17,443 nucleotides of DNA, from NCBI GenBank assembly GCA_030705695.1, contig JAUZPX010000037.1, positions 1 to 17,443 of the forward strand, given 5' to 3'. This DNA comes from Bacillota bacterium. Lineage in GTDB: Bacteria; Bacillota; Clostridia; Oscillospirales; Acutalibacteraceae. Of this stretch, positions 7,055-14,524 are shown piece after piece. The notes under the pieces were generated by a model, which saw only the letters and a list, made by a program, of their open reading frames with translations, did no database searches and was not told the DNA's origin. The position numbers and the translations under genes are program-made. Within the stretch, counting starts at the first letter, position 1. Every line of letters starts with the position of its first letter.

Positions 7055-7083
7055 ATCATATCAGTTATTGCGCAATAAATCAA
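7055..7083 (-). promoter_or_regulatory. Candidate ftsEX promoter
   Basis: Minus strand TTGATT (7083-7078), 17-base spacer, TATGAT (7060-7055). The predicted start near 7048 leaves a leader of about 170 bases before ftsE, containing the hairpin at 6976-7014. Confidence 0.45.
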
Positions 7084-7100
7084 TCACAAAACTGTTAACT

Positions 7101-8186
7101 TTAATATTTCACAGGATTTGCAGTCAAATATTTTTTAACCATCAAAGCTACCTTAAATACAATAGCATCTTCAAACTCACGGAGATCAAGACCTGACAGT
7201 TTTTTAATCTTCTCAAGCCTGTAAACAAGAGTATTACGGTGCACGAAAAGTTTTCTTGATGTTTCTGAAACGTTAAGATTGTTTTCGAAAAAGCGTTGAA
7301 TTGTAAACAATGTTTCTTGATCAAGCGATTCAATTGAACCACGCTTAAAAACTTCTTTTAGGAACATCTCGCACAAAGTAGTAGGCAGCTGGTAAACAAG
7401 ACGGGCAATACCGAGATTGTCATAGCTGATGATAGAACGTTCTGTATCAAAAACTTTACCGACTTCCAAAGCAACCTGAGCTTCTTTGAAAGAATGTGCC
7501 AAGTCTTTTACTCCAACAACGGTAGTGCCGATACCTATAACACAATATGTGTAGAACTCACTTGAAAGGGTATCAACAATTGAGCTTGCAAGTTTTTCAA
7601 GATCCTTGCTTTCAATATTCGGACGAATCTCTTTAACAAGAACAATATCGGTTTCGTTAATATTAATAACAAAATCTTTTGTTTTGTCAGGAAACAGGTT
7701 CTGAATGATATCATAAACAGAGATATCATTTTTTGACATAACTTTAATTAGCATGCAAACACGAGTAACTTCAGAATTAAAATGAAGCTCTCTCGCTTTA
7801 AGATAAACATCACCCGGAAGGATATTGTCAAGAATTACATTTTTTATAAAATTACCGCGATCGTATTTTTCATCGTAATATTGTTTAATGCTTGAAAGTG
7901 AAACAGCCAAAATCTGAACGTATTTCTGAGCAACATCATCATTACCAGAAACAAATACAGCATATTCCGGGCGACCGTTGTTCCCAAAGGATTTAAATGT
8001 CTGCCCGTTAACAACAAAAGTTGATGTTGATGCCAGAGCATCGGGCTTAACGTTTTCAATCACTTCACCGATACGTCCAAGCTCACTGCATGCAATGACA
8101 ACTGAAGTTTCGTCAATAATTCCAATAGTTCTGTCAATTGCATCTCGCATTTGATGGACAACGCCCTGAAATAGTCTGTTCGACAT
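7101..8186 (-). CDS. CdaR/PucR-family transcriptional regulator
   Basis: 361 residues with the three-part build of CdaR-type regulators. The N-terminal sensor (about 1-130) contains RTIGIIDETSVVIACSELGRIGE, resembling the diacid-recognition (Diacid_rec) domain of sugar-diacid regulators. A central region (about 130-275) resembles the degenerate GGDEF-like CdaR domain. The C-terminal PucR-type helix-turn-helix is at about 285-355, with LFTIQRFFENNLNVSETSRKLFVHRNTLVYRLEKI. ATG 8186-8184 has GAGGT upstream. Its ligand is unknown; diacid sensing in E. coli CdaR does not transfer automatically. It lies downstream of, and in the same direction as, the MsmX/UgpC-type ATPase gene, but a terminator separates them, so it is probably transcribed alone. 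Confidence 0.88.
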   Translation of the reverse strand: MSNRLFQGVVHQMRDAIDRTIGIIDETSVVIACSELGRIGEVIENVKPDALASTSTFVVNGQTFKSFGNNGRPEYAVFVSGNDDVAQKYVQILAVSLSSIKQYYDEKYDRGNFIKNVILDNILPGDVYLKARELHFNSEVTRVCMLIKVMSKNDISVYDIIQNLFPDKTKDFVININETDIVLVKEIRPNIESKDLEKLASSIVDTLSSEFYTYCVIGIGTTVVGVKDLAHSFKEAQVALEVGKVFDTERSIISYDNLGIARLVYQLPTTLCEMFLKEVFKRGSIESLDQETLFTIQRFFENNLNVSETSRKLFVHRNTLVYRLEKIKKLSGLDLREFEDAIVFKVALMVKKYLTANPVKY

Positions 8187-8418
8187 AAAAATACCTCGCT
8201 TACTATAAAATAAATAAGAAAGAAAATTGATTAATATTTAACACACTGATTTATCATACATTTTACACAAAAAAACGAAAAAAAGCAAGAGTATTTTTCA
8301 GATAAGTAGCTTTTTACATAAATATTTTTTAAAATCAATGATAAAAATTTACACCATTGAATAATTATACAGTTATATTGATAATTATTTAGTTTTTTTG
8401 GTTTATTAAAATGAATAC

Positions 8419-8447
8419 AAAAATAAGCCGGGCAGAAACCCGGCTTA
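8419..8447 (-). terminator. Intrinsic terminator after the sugar ABC ATPase gene
   Basis: Perfect 9-bp stem TAAGCCGGG / CCCGGCTTA (8447-8439 with 8432-8424), 6-base loop, followed on the minus strand by TTTTTG. It lies 13 bases past the stop of the ATPase gene. Confidence 0.85.
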
Positions 8448-8459
8448 AAAATATGTTTT

Positions 8460-9572
8460 TTAGTTTGTAATAACTTTTTCTGTATCTTTATCAAAAATAT
8501 GAATATTATTTACATCTAATGCAACTTTAATTGTATCGCCTGGTTTTGCTTTGGAATGCGGCTCAACTCTTGCAGTTATAGGAGTCTGAGCGACATTCAA
8601 ATACAAGTAAATCTCAGCGCCCATAAGCTCGGTAACATCAACACCTGCTTCAACTATACCTGCAGTTGCCTTTGCAAGGAAATCCTCTTCATCATGAATA
8701 TGTTCCGGACGAATACCAATAACAACTTCTTTGCCGACATAGCTTGCAAGGCAGTTATCTTTGTTTTTGGAATCTGGCAAAGCAACATTGTATTTATCAA
8801 ACTTCAAGCTGTAGCCTGCGTCGCTTTTTGCAACAGTTGCGTTAATGAAGTTCATTTGAGGTGAACCGATAAATCCTGCAACGAAAATATTACATGGGTT
8901 CTCATACAGATTTTGAGGAGAATCCACTTGCTGAATAAAACCGTCTTTCATAACGACAATTCTTGTTCCCATTGTCATAGCTTCTGTCTGATCATGGGTA
9001 ACATAAATGAATGTGGTTCCCAGTCTTTGGTGTAATTTTGAGATTTCGGTTCTCATCTGTGCACGTAATTTTGCATCAAGGTTTGAAAGCGGTTCATCCA
9101 AAAGGAAAACCTTTGGATCACGAACGATTGCACGTCCCAAAGCAACACGCTGTCTTTGTCCGCCCGAAAGAGCTTTTGGTTTACGTTCAAGAAGATGAGA
9201 AATATCCAAGCTACGTGCAGCTTCTTCAACACGATGCTTAATTTCTTCTTTGTTGACTTTACGCAGCTTAAGTCCGAATGCCATATTGTCATATACAGAC
9301 ATATGCGGATATAATGCATAGTTTTGGAACACCATGGCAATATCGCGATCTTTCGGAGCTACATCGTTTGCTAACAGATCTCCTATATATAGTTCGCCTT
9401 TGCTGATATCCTCAAGCCCGGCAATCATACGAAGTGTTGTGGATTTTCCGCAACCGGAAGGTCCGACAAGAATAATAAACTCCTTATCGTCTATATCCAA
9501 GCAAAAATCAGTAACTGCTTGAACTCCTCCGTCATAAATTTTATAAATGTTTTTTAAAGTAACCTTTGCCAT
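8460..9572 (-). CDS. Sugar ABC importer ATPase, MsmX/MsmK/UgpC (MalK) family
   Basis: 370 residues, the standard length of CUT1 carbohydrate-importer ATPases. It energises permeases at the inner face of the membrane. Walker A is GPSGCGKST (37-45), the Q-loop is VFQNYALYPHM (Q83), the signature is LSGGQRQR (135-142), Walker B ends in VFLLDEP (155-161) and the H-loop is VTHDQ (H193). The C-terminal third is the TOBE/OB regulatory domain, including GIRPEHI. The start ATG 9572-9570 agrees with the conserved MAKVTLKNI start and a G-rich ribosome binding site; an in-frame extension to 9620 would add 16 unlikely residues. No permease or solute-binding gene is nearby, so a shared ATPase serving several importers, as B. 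subtilis MsmX does, is the likely role. Confidence 0.94.
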   Translation of the reverse strand: MAKVTLKNIYKIYDGGVQAVTDFCLDIDDKEFIILVGPSGCGKSTTLRMIAGLEDISKGELYIGDLLANDVAPKDRDIAMVFQNYALYPHMSVYDNMAFGLKLRKVNKEEIKHRVEEAARSLDISHLLERKPKALSGGQRQRVALGRAIVRDPKVFLLDEPLSNLDAKLRAQMRTEISKLHQRLGTTFIYVTHDQTEAMTMGTRIVVMKDGFIQQVDSPQNLYENPCNIFVAGFIGSPQMNFINATVAKSDAGYSLKFDKYNVALPDSKNKDNCLASYVGKEVVIGIRPEHIHDEEDFLAKATAGIVEAGVDVTELMGAEIYLYLNVAQTPITARVEPHSKAKPGDTIKVALDVNNIHIFDKDTEKVITN

Positions 9573-9637
9573 ACATTTCCCCCCTAATATTGAAGCAACG
9601 AGCCGCAAAAAACAACCCATAAAACTTGTCAGTAAAT

Positions 9638-9666
9638 ACTATATCAGAAATATATATAAATTTCCA
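9638..9666 (-). promoter_or_regulatory. Candidate promoter of the sugar ABC ATPase gene
   Basis: Minus strand TGGAAA (9666-9661), 17-base spacer, extended -10 TGATATAGT with hexamer TATAGT (9643-9638). It would give a leader of about 60 bases. No clear catabolite-response element was seen. Confidence 0.35.
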
Positions 9667-9751
9667 GATATTTTTTCACTAAATATTAAAATAATTCTTT
9701 ATTCATAAAATCAATGGTATAAAAATACAAAAGTGTTTTTAGTGTAAATTG

Positions 9752-10477
9752 CTAATAAAAAATTAAATCTTTCTCTATATTTGTCAATTCACGACATTCT
9801 CCTCTATGCAAATTATCAAAAAGTGTTAAAGAACCGATTTGAATTCTTTTCAAATACAATACCTCGTGCCCGATTGCAGCTAGCATTTTTTTTACTTGAT
9901 GGAACTTTCCCTCGCAGATTTTCACAGAAACTACCGAGATTTCCCCTTCTTCCACTATTTCCAGTTCCGCTGGCAAGCATTGCGTTCCATCAGATAGAAC
10001 CAATCCCTTTTTAAACAATTCTATATCTTGCTGCGTAATTTTCCCGTTAATTTTGGCATGATAAAGCTTGTACACTTTGTGTTTCGGAGAAAGCATACGA
10101 TGAGCAAAATCGCCGTCATCGGTGATAATTAAAAGCCCCTCGGTATCTTTATCCAAACGCCCAGCAGGAAATAAGCCGTTGCGAAAAAGAGATTTTGGCA
10201 CTAAATCAATCACTGTTTTAGCCGATTTATCGTTTGCAGCAGAAAGCACCCCGGAAGGCTTGTTCATCATTATATAAATATAACGGCGAAAGTTAAGAAC
10301 TTTGCCGCTCACTTCAATAATATCATGTTCAGGATCAGCTTTTTGATCGCTTTTCTCAACAAATTTTCCGTTTAATTTTACTTCACGGTTTTTGACAAGC
10401 GCTTTAACATCCGCACGGCTCAATGTTCCCTGCGATGCTAATATTTTATCAATTCGTTCATAGCTCAAGCTTTTCAC
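9752..10477 (-). CDS. RsuA/RluB-family rRNA pseudouridine synthase
   Basis: 241 residues. An N-terminal S4 RNA-binding domain (about 5-60: RIDKILASQGTLSRADVKALVKNREVKLNG) precedes the catalytic domain. The active-site motif GRLDKDTEGLL (106-116) carries the catalytic Asp109. MNKPSGVLSA (71-80) and the C-terminal KFHQVKKMLAAIGHEV are further family motifs. The short length and sequence style favour RsuA (16S rRNA U516) over RluB (23S), but target choice from sequence alone is uncertain. The start is GTG 10477-10475 with AGGG only a few bases upstream; TTG at 10468 is an alternative with wider spacing. It is the last gene of the probable operon beginning at 12218, 23 bases after its neighbour. 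Confidence 0.93.
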   Translation of the reverse strand: MKSLSYERIDKILASQGTLSRADVKALVKNREVKLNGKFVEKSDQKADPEHDIIEVSGKVLNFRRYIYIMMNKPSGVLSAANDKSAKTVIDLVPKSLFRNGLFPAGRLDKDTEGLLIITDDGDFAHRMLSPKHKVYKLYHAKINGKITQQDIELFKKGLVLSDGTQCLPAELEIVEEGEISVVSVKICEGKFHQVKKMLAAIGHEVLYLKRIQIGSLTLFDNLHRGECRELTNIEKDLIFY

Positions 10478-10500
10478 TTCCCTGCAAGTAAAATGTATAT

Positions 10501-11055
10501 TTATTCAGGCTTGCTTGTTTTCTCAAATCCTTGAATAAATCCGTCAAGCCTTACGGAAGAAATATCTCCCCCTATTACACAGCCCTTATAAACTAGCAGA
10601 TTGGCATTAACAGTATCAGGTTCGCCAGGATAATTTAGCACTTTATATGTGTATCTGGTAATTTCAATTCCCTTATATTTACTTAAATCCAGACCCTGTT
10701 GCTGCTGAATCTTATTGTAATTTTCATATACCTTATTAAATTCTTCTGGAATTTTCACAGTGGTAATCTCGGTTGGTTTTGAACTTACTTTCCAACCGAA
10801 TTTATTCAAAAATGATACTCTCGCCGCATCATCAGGTGCTTTCAGCGAATAATGCCTTTCCGAAGCAGTAACCGCTGTACTTTTCACACCGGCATTGCCC
10901 GTAATTTTCAAGCAGAACATCAGCAAAACAAGCACGATAAGCACGATGAAAAGCGTCGTAATAATTTTTTGCATACGGGTTTTTGGTTTGATGTTTTTTG
11001 ATTTGGAATCTTCATCTTTTCTGAATTTCGGTAATCGTAAAGACAGTACAAACAT
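10501..11055 (-). CDS. DUF4830-like single-pass membrane protein
   Basis: 184 residues. A basic N terminus precedes one membrane segment at about residues 36-57 (TLFIVLIVLVLLMFCLKITG). The rest should be outside the cell and matches the pattern I know from DUF4830: RVSFLNKFGWKVS, then VKIPEEFNKVYENYNKIQQQQGLDLSKYKGIEITRYTYKV and a final VIGGDISSVRLDGFIQGF. The family has no established function; it is common in Clostridia. The start ATG 11055-11053 has GGAGGG well placed upstream, preferred over an in-frame start at 11088. It lies between the HAD and pseudouridine synthase genes in the same operon. Confidence 0.8.
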   Translation of the reverse strand: MFVLSLRLPKFRKDEDSKSKNIKPKTRMQKIITTLFIVLIVLVLLMFCLKITGNAGVKSTAVTASERHYSLKAPDDAARVSFLNKFGWKVSSKPTEITTVKIPEEFNKVYENYNKIQQQQGLDLSKYKGIEITRYTYKVLNYPGEPDTVNANLLVYKGCVIGGDISSVRLDGFIQGFEKTSKPE

Positions 11056-11118
11056 TTTAAGTCCCTCCCTGTTGGCATATATATGCACGAAAGGACATGA
11101 AAATGAGAGCGCTACAAA

Positions 11119-11772
11119 TTATTCCACGAAAAGATATTTACGCAAGTCGTCGGCATTGTCTGCAAAAACCGTTGCGCCTTCGGCTTTCATGGTTTTCAAA
11201 TTACCGTAACCGTATGTAACGCCGATAAAATCGCAATTAACTGTTTTTGCACCATGGAGGTCATACTCAGAATCACCGATAAGCACACTGCTATTTATTC
11301 TGCCGCCTAAGGCTTTTATAGCATACAGCATTATTTCAGCTTTGCTCTTTCTTTTATCAGGTACAGAACCGCAAACTATATCAAAATAATCGAATAACTC
11401 AAGATTCTTTACAACATCAACTGCAAACGGCTCATATTTACATGAGGAAACAGCAAGCTTCACACCTGATGCTTTTAAATCAGTTAAAAGCTCTTTAATC
11501 CCGTCATATACTCCGTTTTTATAAATTCCTACGGTTTCATAATGAGTTTTATATATATCAAGCGCTTCGGAAATCCGATCGTCAGTGAATCCCGATAGCC
11601 TTTTAATTGTACTAATCATCTCTGGTCCGATAAACGTGCTGTAATCGCTTAAATCAGGTTCAGGGCATCCCATATCCAAAAGGGTTTGCCTAAGGCAATC
11701 ACGCACCCCTTCACCCGAGCGGCTCAAGGTACCGTCCAAGTCAAATAAAACAGTTTCATATTTACATTTCAT
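11119..11772 (-). CDS. HAD-superfamily hydrolase, phosphoglycolate phosphatase-like
   Basis: 217 residues. Motif I is FDLDGTLS with the nucleophile D11 and acid D13. A cap domain of the HAD-IA type follows (about 18-85, including FIGPEM). Motif II is AVSSCKY (about 110), motif III the Lys in RKSKAEIM (about 145), and motif IV is VLIGDSEYDLHGAK (about 168-181). Together these indicate an active phosphatase; the substrate (phosphoglycolate, nucleotide or sugar phosphate) cannot be read from the sequence. ATG 11772 is chosen; TTG at 11784 is in frame, and neither has a strong ribosome binding site. Part of the minus-strand operon. Confidence 0.88.
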   Translation of the reverse strand: MKCKYETVLFDLDGTLSRSGEGVRDCLRQTLLDMGCPEPDLSDYSTFIGPEMISTIKRLSGFTDDRISEALDIYKTHYETVGIYKNGVYDGIKELLTDLKASGVKLAVSSCKYEPFAVDVVKNLELFDYFDIVCGSVPDKRKSKAEIMLYAIKALGGRINSSVLIGDSEYDLHGAKTVNCDFIGVTYGYGNLKTMKAEGATVFADNADDLRKYLFVE

Positions 11773-11825
11773 TAATTTATACAACCCAATCTGTATTCAT
11801 TCGTGTTTAAAAAGCTTATAGCTTA

Positions 11826-12218
11826 TTAATTAAATTTATTGTCTGCTTTGTTTTGGAATTTTTCGCTTAAAACGGCAACACGTTTGTGCTCTCCCATGGC
11901 AATCTGACCCGCATCATCAAAAGCCTTTATTGAGAAAACAAAAAGCCTGCCCTCTTGCATTTGAATATCTGATGTTATTTTTATTGCTGCACCAAGCGGT
12001 GTCGGGCTTATATGCTCTAAATTAACCAAGGTGCCGACCGTTGTATTTCCTTCTTCAAGATACTGAATTGCAAGCTCGGCAGATGCTTTCTCCATCAGCG
12101 CAACAAGCGCAGGTGTTGCCAATACCTTAAGACTTCCGCTGCCGACATTTAAAGCAAGCATATCCTCTCTTACAGTAGTTTCAATCGTAGCATTTGACTT
12201 GCTAACTATTATCTCCAT
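11826..12218 (-). CDS. FlK-like hotdog-fold acyl-CoA thioesterase
   Basis: 130 residues, matching the thioesterase family of fluoroacetyl-CoA thioesterase FlK. Thr35 (in VLATPALVALMEKAS), Glu43 and His69 (in VNLEHISPTPLG) have the same spacing as the known FlK triad Thr42, Glu50 and His76. This suggests an active enzyme that cleaves a small acyl-CoA. Fluoroacetyl-CoA itself is unlikely as the natural substrate in a gut-type Clostridium; that is inference. ATG 12218-12216 has GGAGGC 7 bases upstream. First gene of the minus operon, with its promoter at 12266-12294. Confidence 0.9.
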   Translation of the reverse strand: MEIIVSKSNATIETTVREDMLALNVGSGSLKVLATPALVALMEKASAELAIQYLEEGNTTVGTLVNLEHISPTPLGAAIKITSDIQMQEGRLFVFSIKAFDDAGQIAMGEHKRVAVLSEKFQNKADNKFN

Positions 12219-12238
12219 AAGGTTGCCTCCGAAAATAA

Positions 12239-12267
12239 TTGTGTATTTTTAATCCATATGATATAAT
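12239..12267 (+). promoter_or_regulatory. Plus-strand half of a divergent promoter (DUF1624-type gene, ychF, cupin)
   Basis: TTGTGT (12239-12244), 17-base spacer, TATAAT (12262-12267). The -10 overlaps the opposite-strand -10 within the palindrome TATAATTATA (12262-12271). The predicted start near 12274 is about 45 bases before the ATT start at 12319. Confidence 0.6.
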
Positions 12268-12294
12268 TATAACAAATTACGCTGCTTTGAGCAA
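12266..12294 (-). promoter_or_regulatory. Minus-strand half of a divergent promoter (thioesterase operon)
   Basis: Minus strand TTGCTC (12294-12289), 17-base spacer, TATAAT (12271-12266). The predicted start near 12259 is about 40 bases before the thioesterase ATG. Confidence 0.6.
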
Positions 12295-12318
12295 CGTTTT
12301 TGAAACAGGTGATTCTTC

Positions 12319-13077
12319 ATTTCAAAAGAACGAATTCATTCTCTAGACGAAATCCGCGGTTTCTGCGTATTATGCATGGTGTTTTTCCACGCATTCTTTA
12401 CAATAGGATATATTTTTAATTGGTCGATCGGAAATATTCTTTATGATTTTTTTGCGCCGATTGAGCCTTTTTTTGCTGGAACATTTATCTTAATTTCAGG
12501 CTTTTCATGCAATTTGTCGCATTCAAATCTTATCCGTGGATTTAAGCTTCTGGCTGTCGCACTTATTATTAATATAATTACAATCTTTATAACAAATAAA
12601 TTCGATGTTGATATTGCTATTTATTTCGGTATACTCAATCTGTTATCAATCTGCATGATTCTGTATGGGCTTCTTGAAAAAGTCAAATTGAAAATTCCGT
12701 TTAAATCCGGATTATTCGTAACAGCGATTTTGTTTCTTATCACCTATAATATTAGCTATGGCTATATCGGATTTGCGGGTCCTTTGTCGGTTACGCTTCC
12801 CAGTTCTTTATATCAAACAAATAACTTTTTTATGTTTGGGTTTTTCAACGATTCTTTTCAGTCTGCCGATTATTTCCCGATTTTGCCTTGGGTTTTTCTG
12901 TTTTTCTTTGGCAGCTGTTTAGGGCAGGTTGCAACAAACAATAAGCTTTCTTATAGTTTTTATAAGCTTCGCTTTCCACCGCTTTCTTTTCTCGGGCGCC
13001 ATGCACTTATTATTTATATTTTGCATCAGCCTGTTATTTTAGGGATATTGTATTTGATATCTCTGTTTATTCATTAA
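12319..13077 (+). CDS. DUF1624/heparan-alpha-glucosaminide N-acetyltransferase-like membrane protein, probable ATT start
   Basis: 252 residues if started at ATT 12319. The N terminus then reads SKERIHSLDEIRGFCVLCMVFFHAFF, the expected opening of the DUF1624 family (R, then D-x-x-RG, then a membrane helix with M-x-x-FH). No ATG, GTG or TTG exists in frame between the stop at 12310 and ATG 12376, and starting at 12376 would cut off the conserved motif. AGGTGA (12307-12312) lies 6 bases before ATT. About seven hydrophobic helices follow, with polar loops including PILPWVFLFFFG, and the protein ends FLGRHALIIYILHQPVILGILY, also typical. The family is thought to move acetyl groups across membranes; the acceptor here is unknown. 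First gene of the plus operon, 32 bases before ychF. Confidence 0.85.
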   Translation: MSKERIHSLDEIRGFCVLCMVFFHAFFTIGYIFNWSIGNILYDFFAPIEPFFAGTFILISGFSCNLSHSNLIRGFKLLAVALIINIITIFITNKFDVDIAIYFGILNLLSICMILYGLLEKVKLKIPFKSGLFVTAILFLITYNISYGYIGFAGPLSVTLPSSLYQTNNFFMFGFFNDSFQSADYFPILPWVFLFFFGSCLGQVATNNKLSYSFYKLRFPPLSFLGRHALIIYILHQPVILGILYLISLFIH

Positions 13078-13109
13078 CTTGACTATTTTTCGAAAGGATT
13101 TTTAAATAT

Positions 13110-14204
13110 ATGAAATTAGGCATTGTAGGTCTTCCTAACGTAGGAAAAAGCACACTTTTTAATGCAATCACAAATGCAGGGGCACAGTCGGCAAACTATC
13201 CGTTTTGCACGATAGAGCCAAATGTCGGCGTTGTTGCCGTTCCTGATAAACGGCTTGACAAGCTTGCCGAAATGTACGAACCTGACAAATACACTCCTGC
13301 CTCAATTGAGTTTGTCGATATTGCAGGGCTTGTAAAAGGTGCATCCAAAGGAGAAGGGCTGGGAAACAAATTCCTTGCAAACATCCGTGAGGTTGATGCT
13401 ATCGTTCATGTCGTCCGCTGTTTTGAAAACAACGATATTGTCCATGTCGACGGCAGTATCGACCCGATTCGTGATATTGAAACTATAAATCTCGAGCTGA
13501 TTTTATCCGACGTTGAAATCCTTGACCGACGCATCGACAAAACACAGAAACTGTTAAAGGGCGATAAAAAATATGAAGTTGAGCTTAGCTTTTTCAAGCA
13601 GGTTAAAGACGCTTTGAATAACGGCAAAGCTGCAAGAAGCGTTGAATGCACCGAAGCGGAAAAAGAGATTCTCGCTACAGTTTCGCTTCTTACAAACAAG
13701 CCCGTAATCTATGCCGCCAACATGAGCGACACAGACTTTGCAAACGGCATTGAAAACAATCCATATTTTCAAAAAGTAAAAGAATTTGCTGAAAGCGAAC
13801 ATTCTGCCGTTTTACCAATTTGCGCCGAAGTTGAAGCGGAAATCGTTGAAATGGACAAAGAAGAAAAAGATATGTTCCTTTCTGACATGGGGCTTACAGA
13901 ATCGGGACTTGACCGATTGATTCATAAATGCTATGAATTGTTGGGACTGATTTCATACCTCACAGCAGGCAAGCAGGAGGTTAGAGCCTGGACAATTACA
14001 AAAGGTACGAAAGCTCCCGGAGCCGCCGGAAAAATCCACACCGATTTTGAACGTGGATTTATAAGAGCCGAAGTAATCGCATATAATGACCTTATTGAAA
14101 ACGGTTCTATGGCAACAGCTAAAGAAAAAGGGCTTGTACGTAGTGAGGGAAAAGAATATGTCATGCAGGACGGCGATGTCGTACTGTTTAGGTTTAATGT
14201 GTAA
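13110..14204 (+). CDS. ychF: YchF/OLA1-family ATPase
   Basis: 364 residues, the full length of YchF, a ribosome-associated, redox- and stress-linked ATPase of the Obg-type P-loop group. G1 is GLPNVGKST (7-15), followed by NYPFCTIEPNVGVV (29-42). G3 is DIAGLVKGASKGEGLGNKFL (from about 70), and the C-terminal TGS domain (about 280-364) includes LTAGKQEVRAWTITKGTKAPGAAGKIHTDFERGF. The G4 position reads NMSD rather than NKxD, as expected for an ATP-preferring YchF, although the last residue is more often Glu. ATG 13110 follows AAAGGA by 11 bases. It is probably cotranscribed from the divergent promoter. Confidence 0.97.
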   Translation: MKLGIVGLPNVGKSTLFNAITNAGAQSANYPFCTIEPNVGVVAVPDKRLDKLAEMYEPDKYTPASIEFVDIAGLVKGASKGEGLGNKFLANIREVDAIVHVVRCFENNDIVHVDGSIDPIRDIETINLELILSDVEILDRRIDKTQKLLKGDKKYEVELSFFKQVKDALNNGKAARSVECTEAEKEILATVSLLTNKPVIYAANMSDTDFANGIENNPYFQKVKEFAESEHSAVLPICAEVEAEIVEMDKEEKDMFLSDMGLTESGLDRLIHKCYELLGLISYLTAGKQEVRAWTITKGTKAPGAAGKIHTDFERGFIRAEVIAYNDLIENGSMATAKEKGLVRSEGKEYVMQDGDVVLFRFNV

Positions 14205-14251
14205 TATTTAAATTTTCTACATATATATAACAAAAGAAAGCAGGTAATTTT

Positions 14252-14512
14252 GTGGAGATCATTGTAAGAAAACCAACAGACGCTGAAAAAGCAGATATGC
14301 AGAAAAAATCTATCTGGACATGCGGTGTTTCTAAGTTTGACTGGTACTACGATTCTTGCGAAAAATGCTTCATTCTTGAGGGCGAAGTCACAGTTGAGTT
14401 TGAAGGCGGAAGCGTTAGTTTCTCGTCAGGGGATTATGTGATATTTCCAAAGGGTCTTTCCTGCGTATGGAATGTAAAAAAGCCAGTAAAAAAACATTAT
14501 GTTTTTGAATAA
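14252..14512 (+). CDS. Small cupin protein (Cupin_3/DUF861-like)
   Basis: 86 residues forming a single cupin barrel: IWTCGVSKFDWYYDSCEKCFILEGEVTVEF, then SFSSGDYVIFPKGLSCVWNVKKPVKKHYVF. This matches the EutQ/ureidoglycine-aminohydrolase-type Cupin_3 pattern. The metal-binding His residues of classical cupins are largely replaced (Tyr, Cys and Glu at C-E-K-C-F), as is common in this subgroup, so catalytic activity is uncertain. GTG 14252 is the start, with CAGG about 8 bases upstream. Last gene of the plus operon, directly before a bidirectional terminator. Confidence 0.85.
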   Translation: MEIIVRKPTDAEKADMQKKSIWTCGVSKFDWYYDSCEKCFILEGEVTVEFEGGSVSFSSGDYVIFPKGLSCVWNVKKPVKKHYVFE

Positions 14513-14524
14513 CTAATAAATATG

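Noticed and set aside
8187..8423. 237-base very AT-rich gap upstream of the CdaR-type gene, examined for promoters, RNAs or an attachment site
   Set aside because: Several TATAAT-like boxes occur, but none has a convincing -35 at the right distance; no hairpin or repeat of note apart from the terminator at 8419-8447.
8231..8494. Open frame of 87 codons on the minus strand between the ATPase and regulator genes
   Set aside because: Lys/Phe/Ile/Asn-rich translation of AT-rich DNA, crosses the terminator and overlaps the ATPase gene end; not a credible protein.
9573..9751. Terminator for the pseudouridine synthase gene
   Set aside because: Only a weak TTAG/CTAA inverted repeat near 9738-9754 was seen, too short and AT-rich to call.
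13079..13107. TTGACT-17-TTAAAT as a private ychF promoter
   Set aside because: The -10 would end 2 bases before the ATG, leaving no room for the transcript to include the ribosome binding site.
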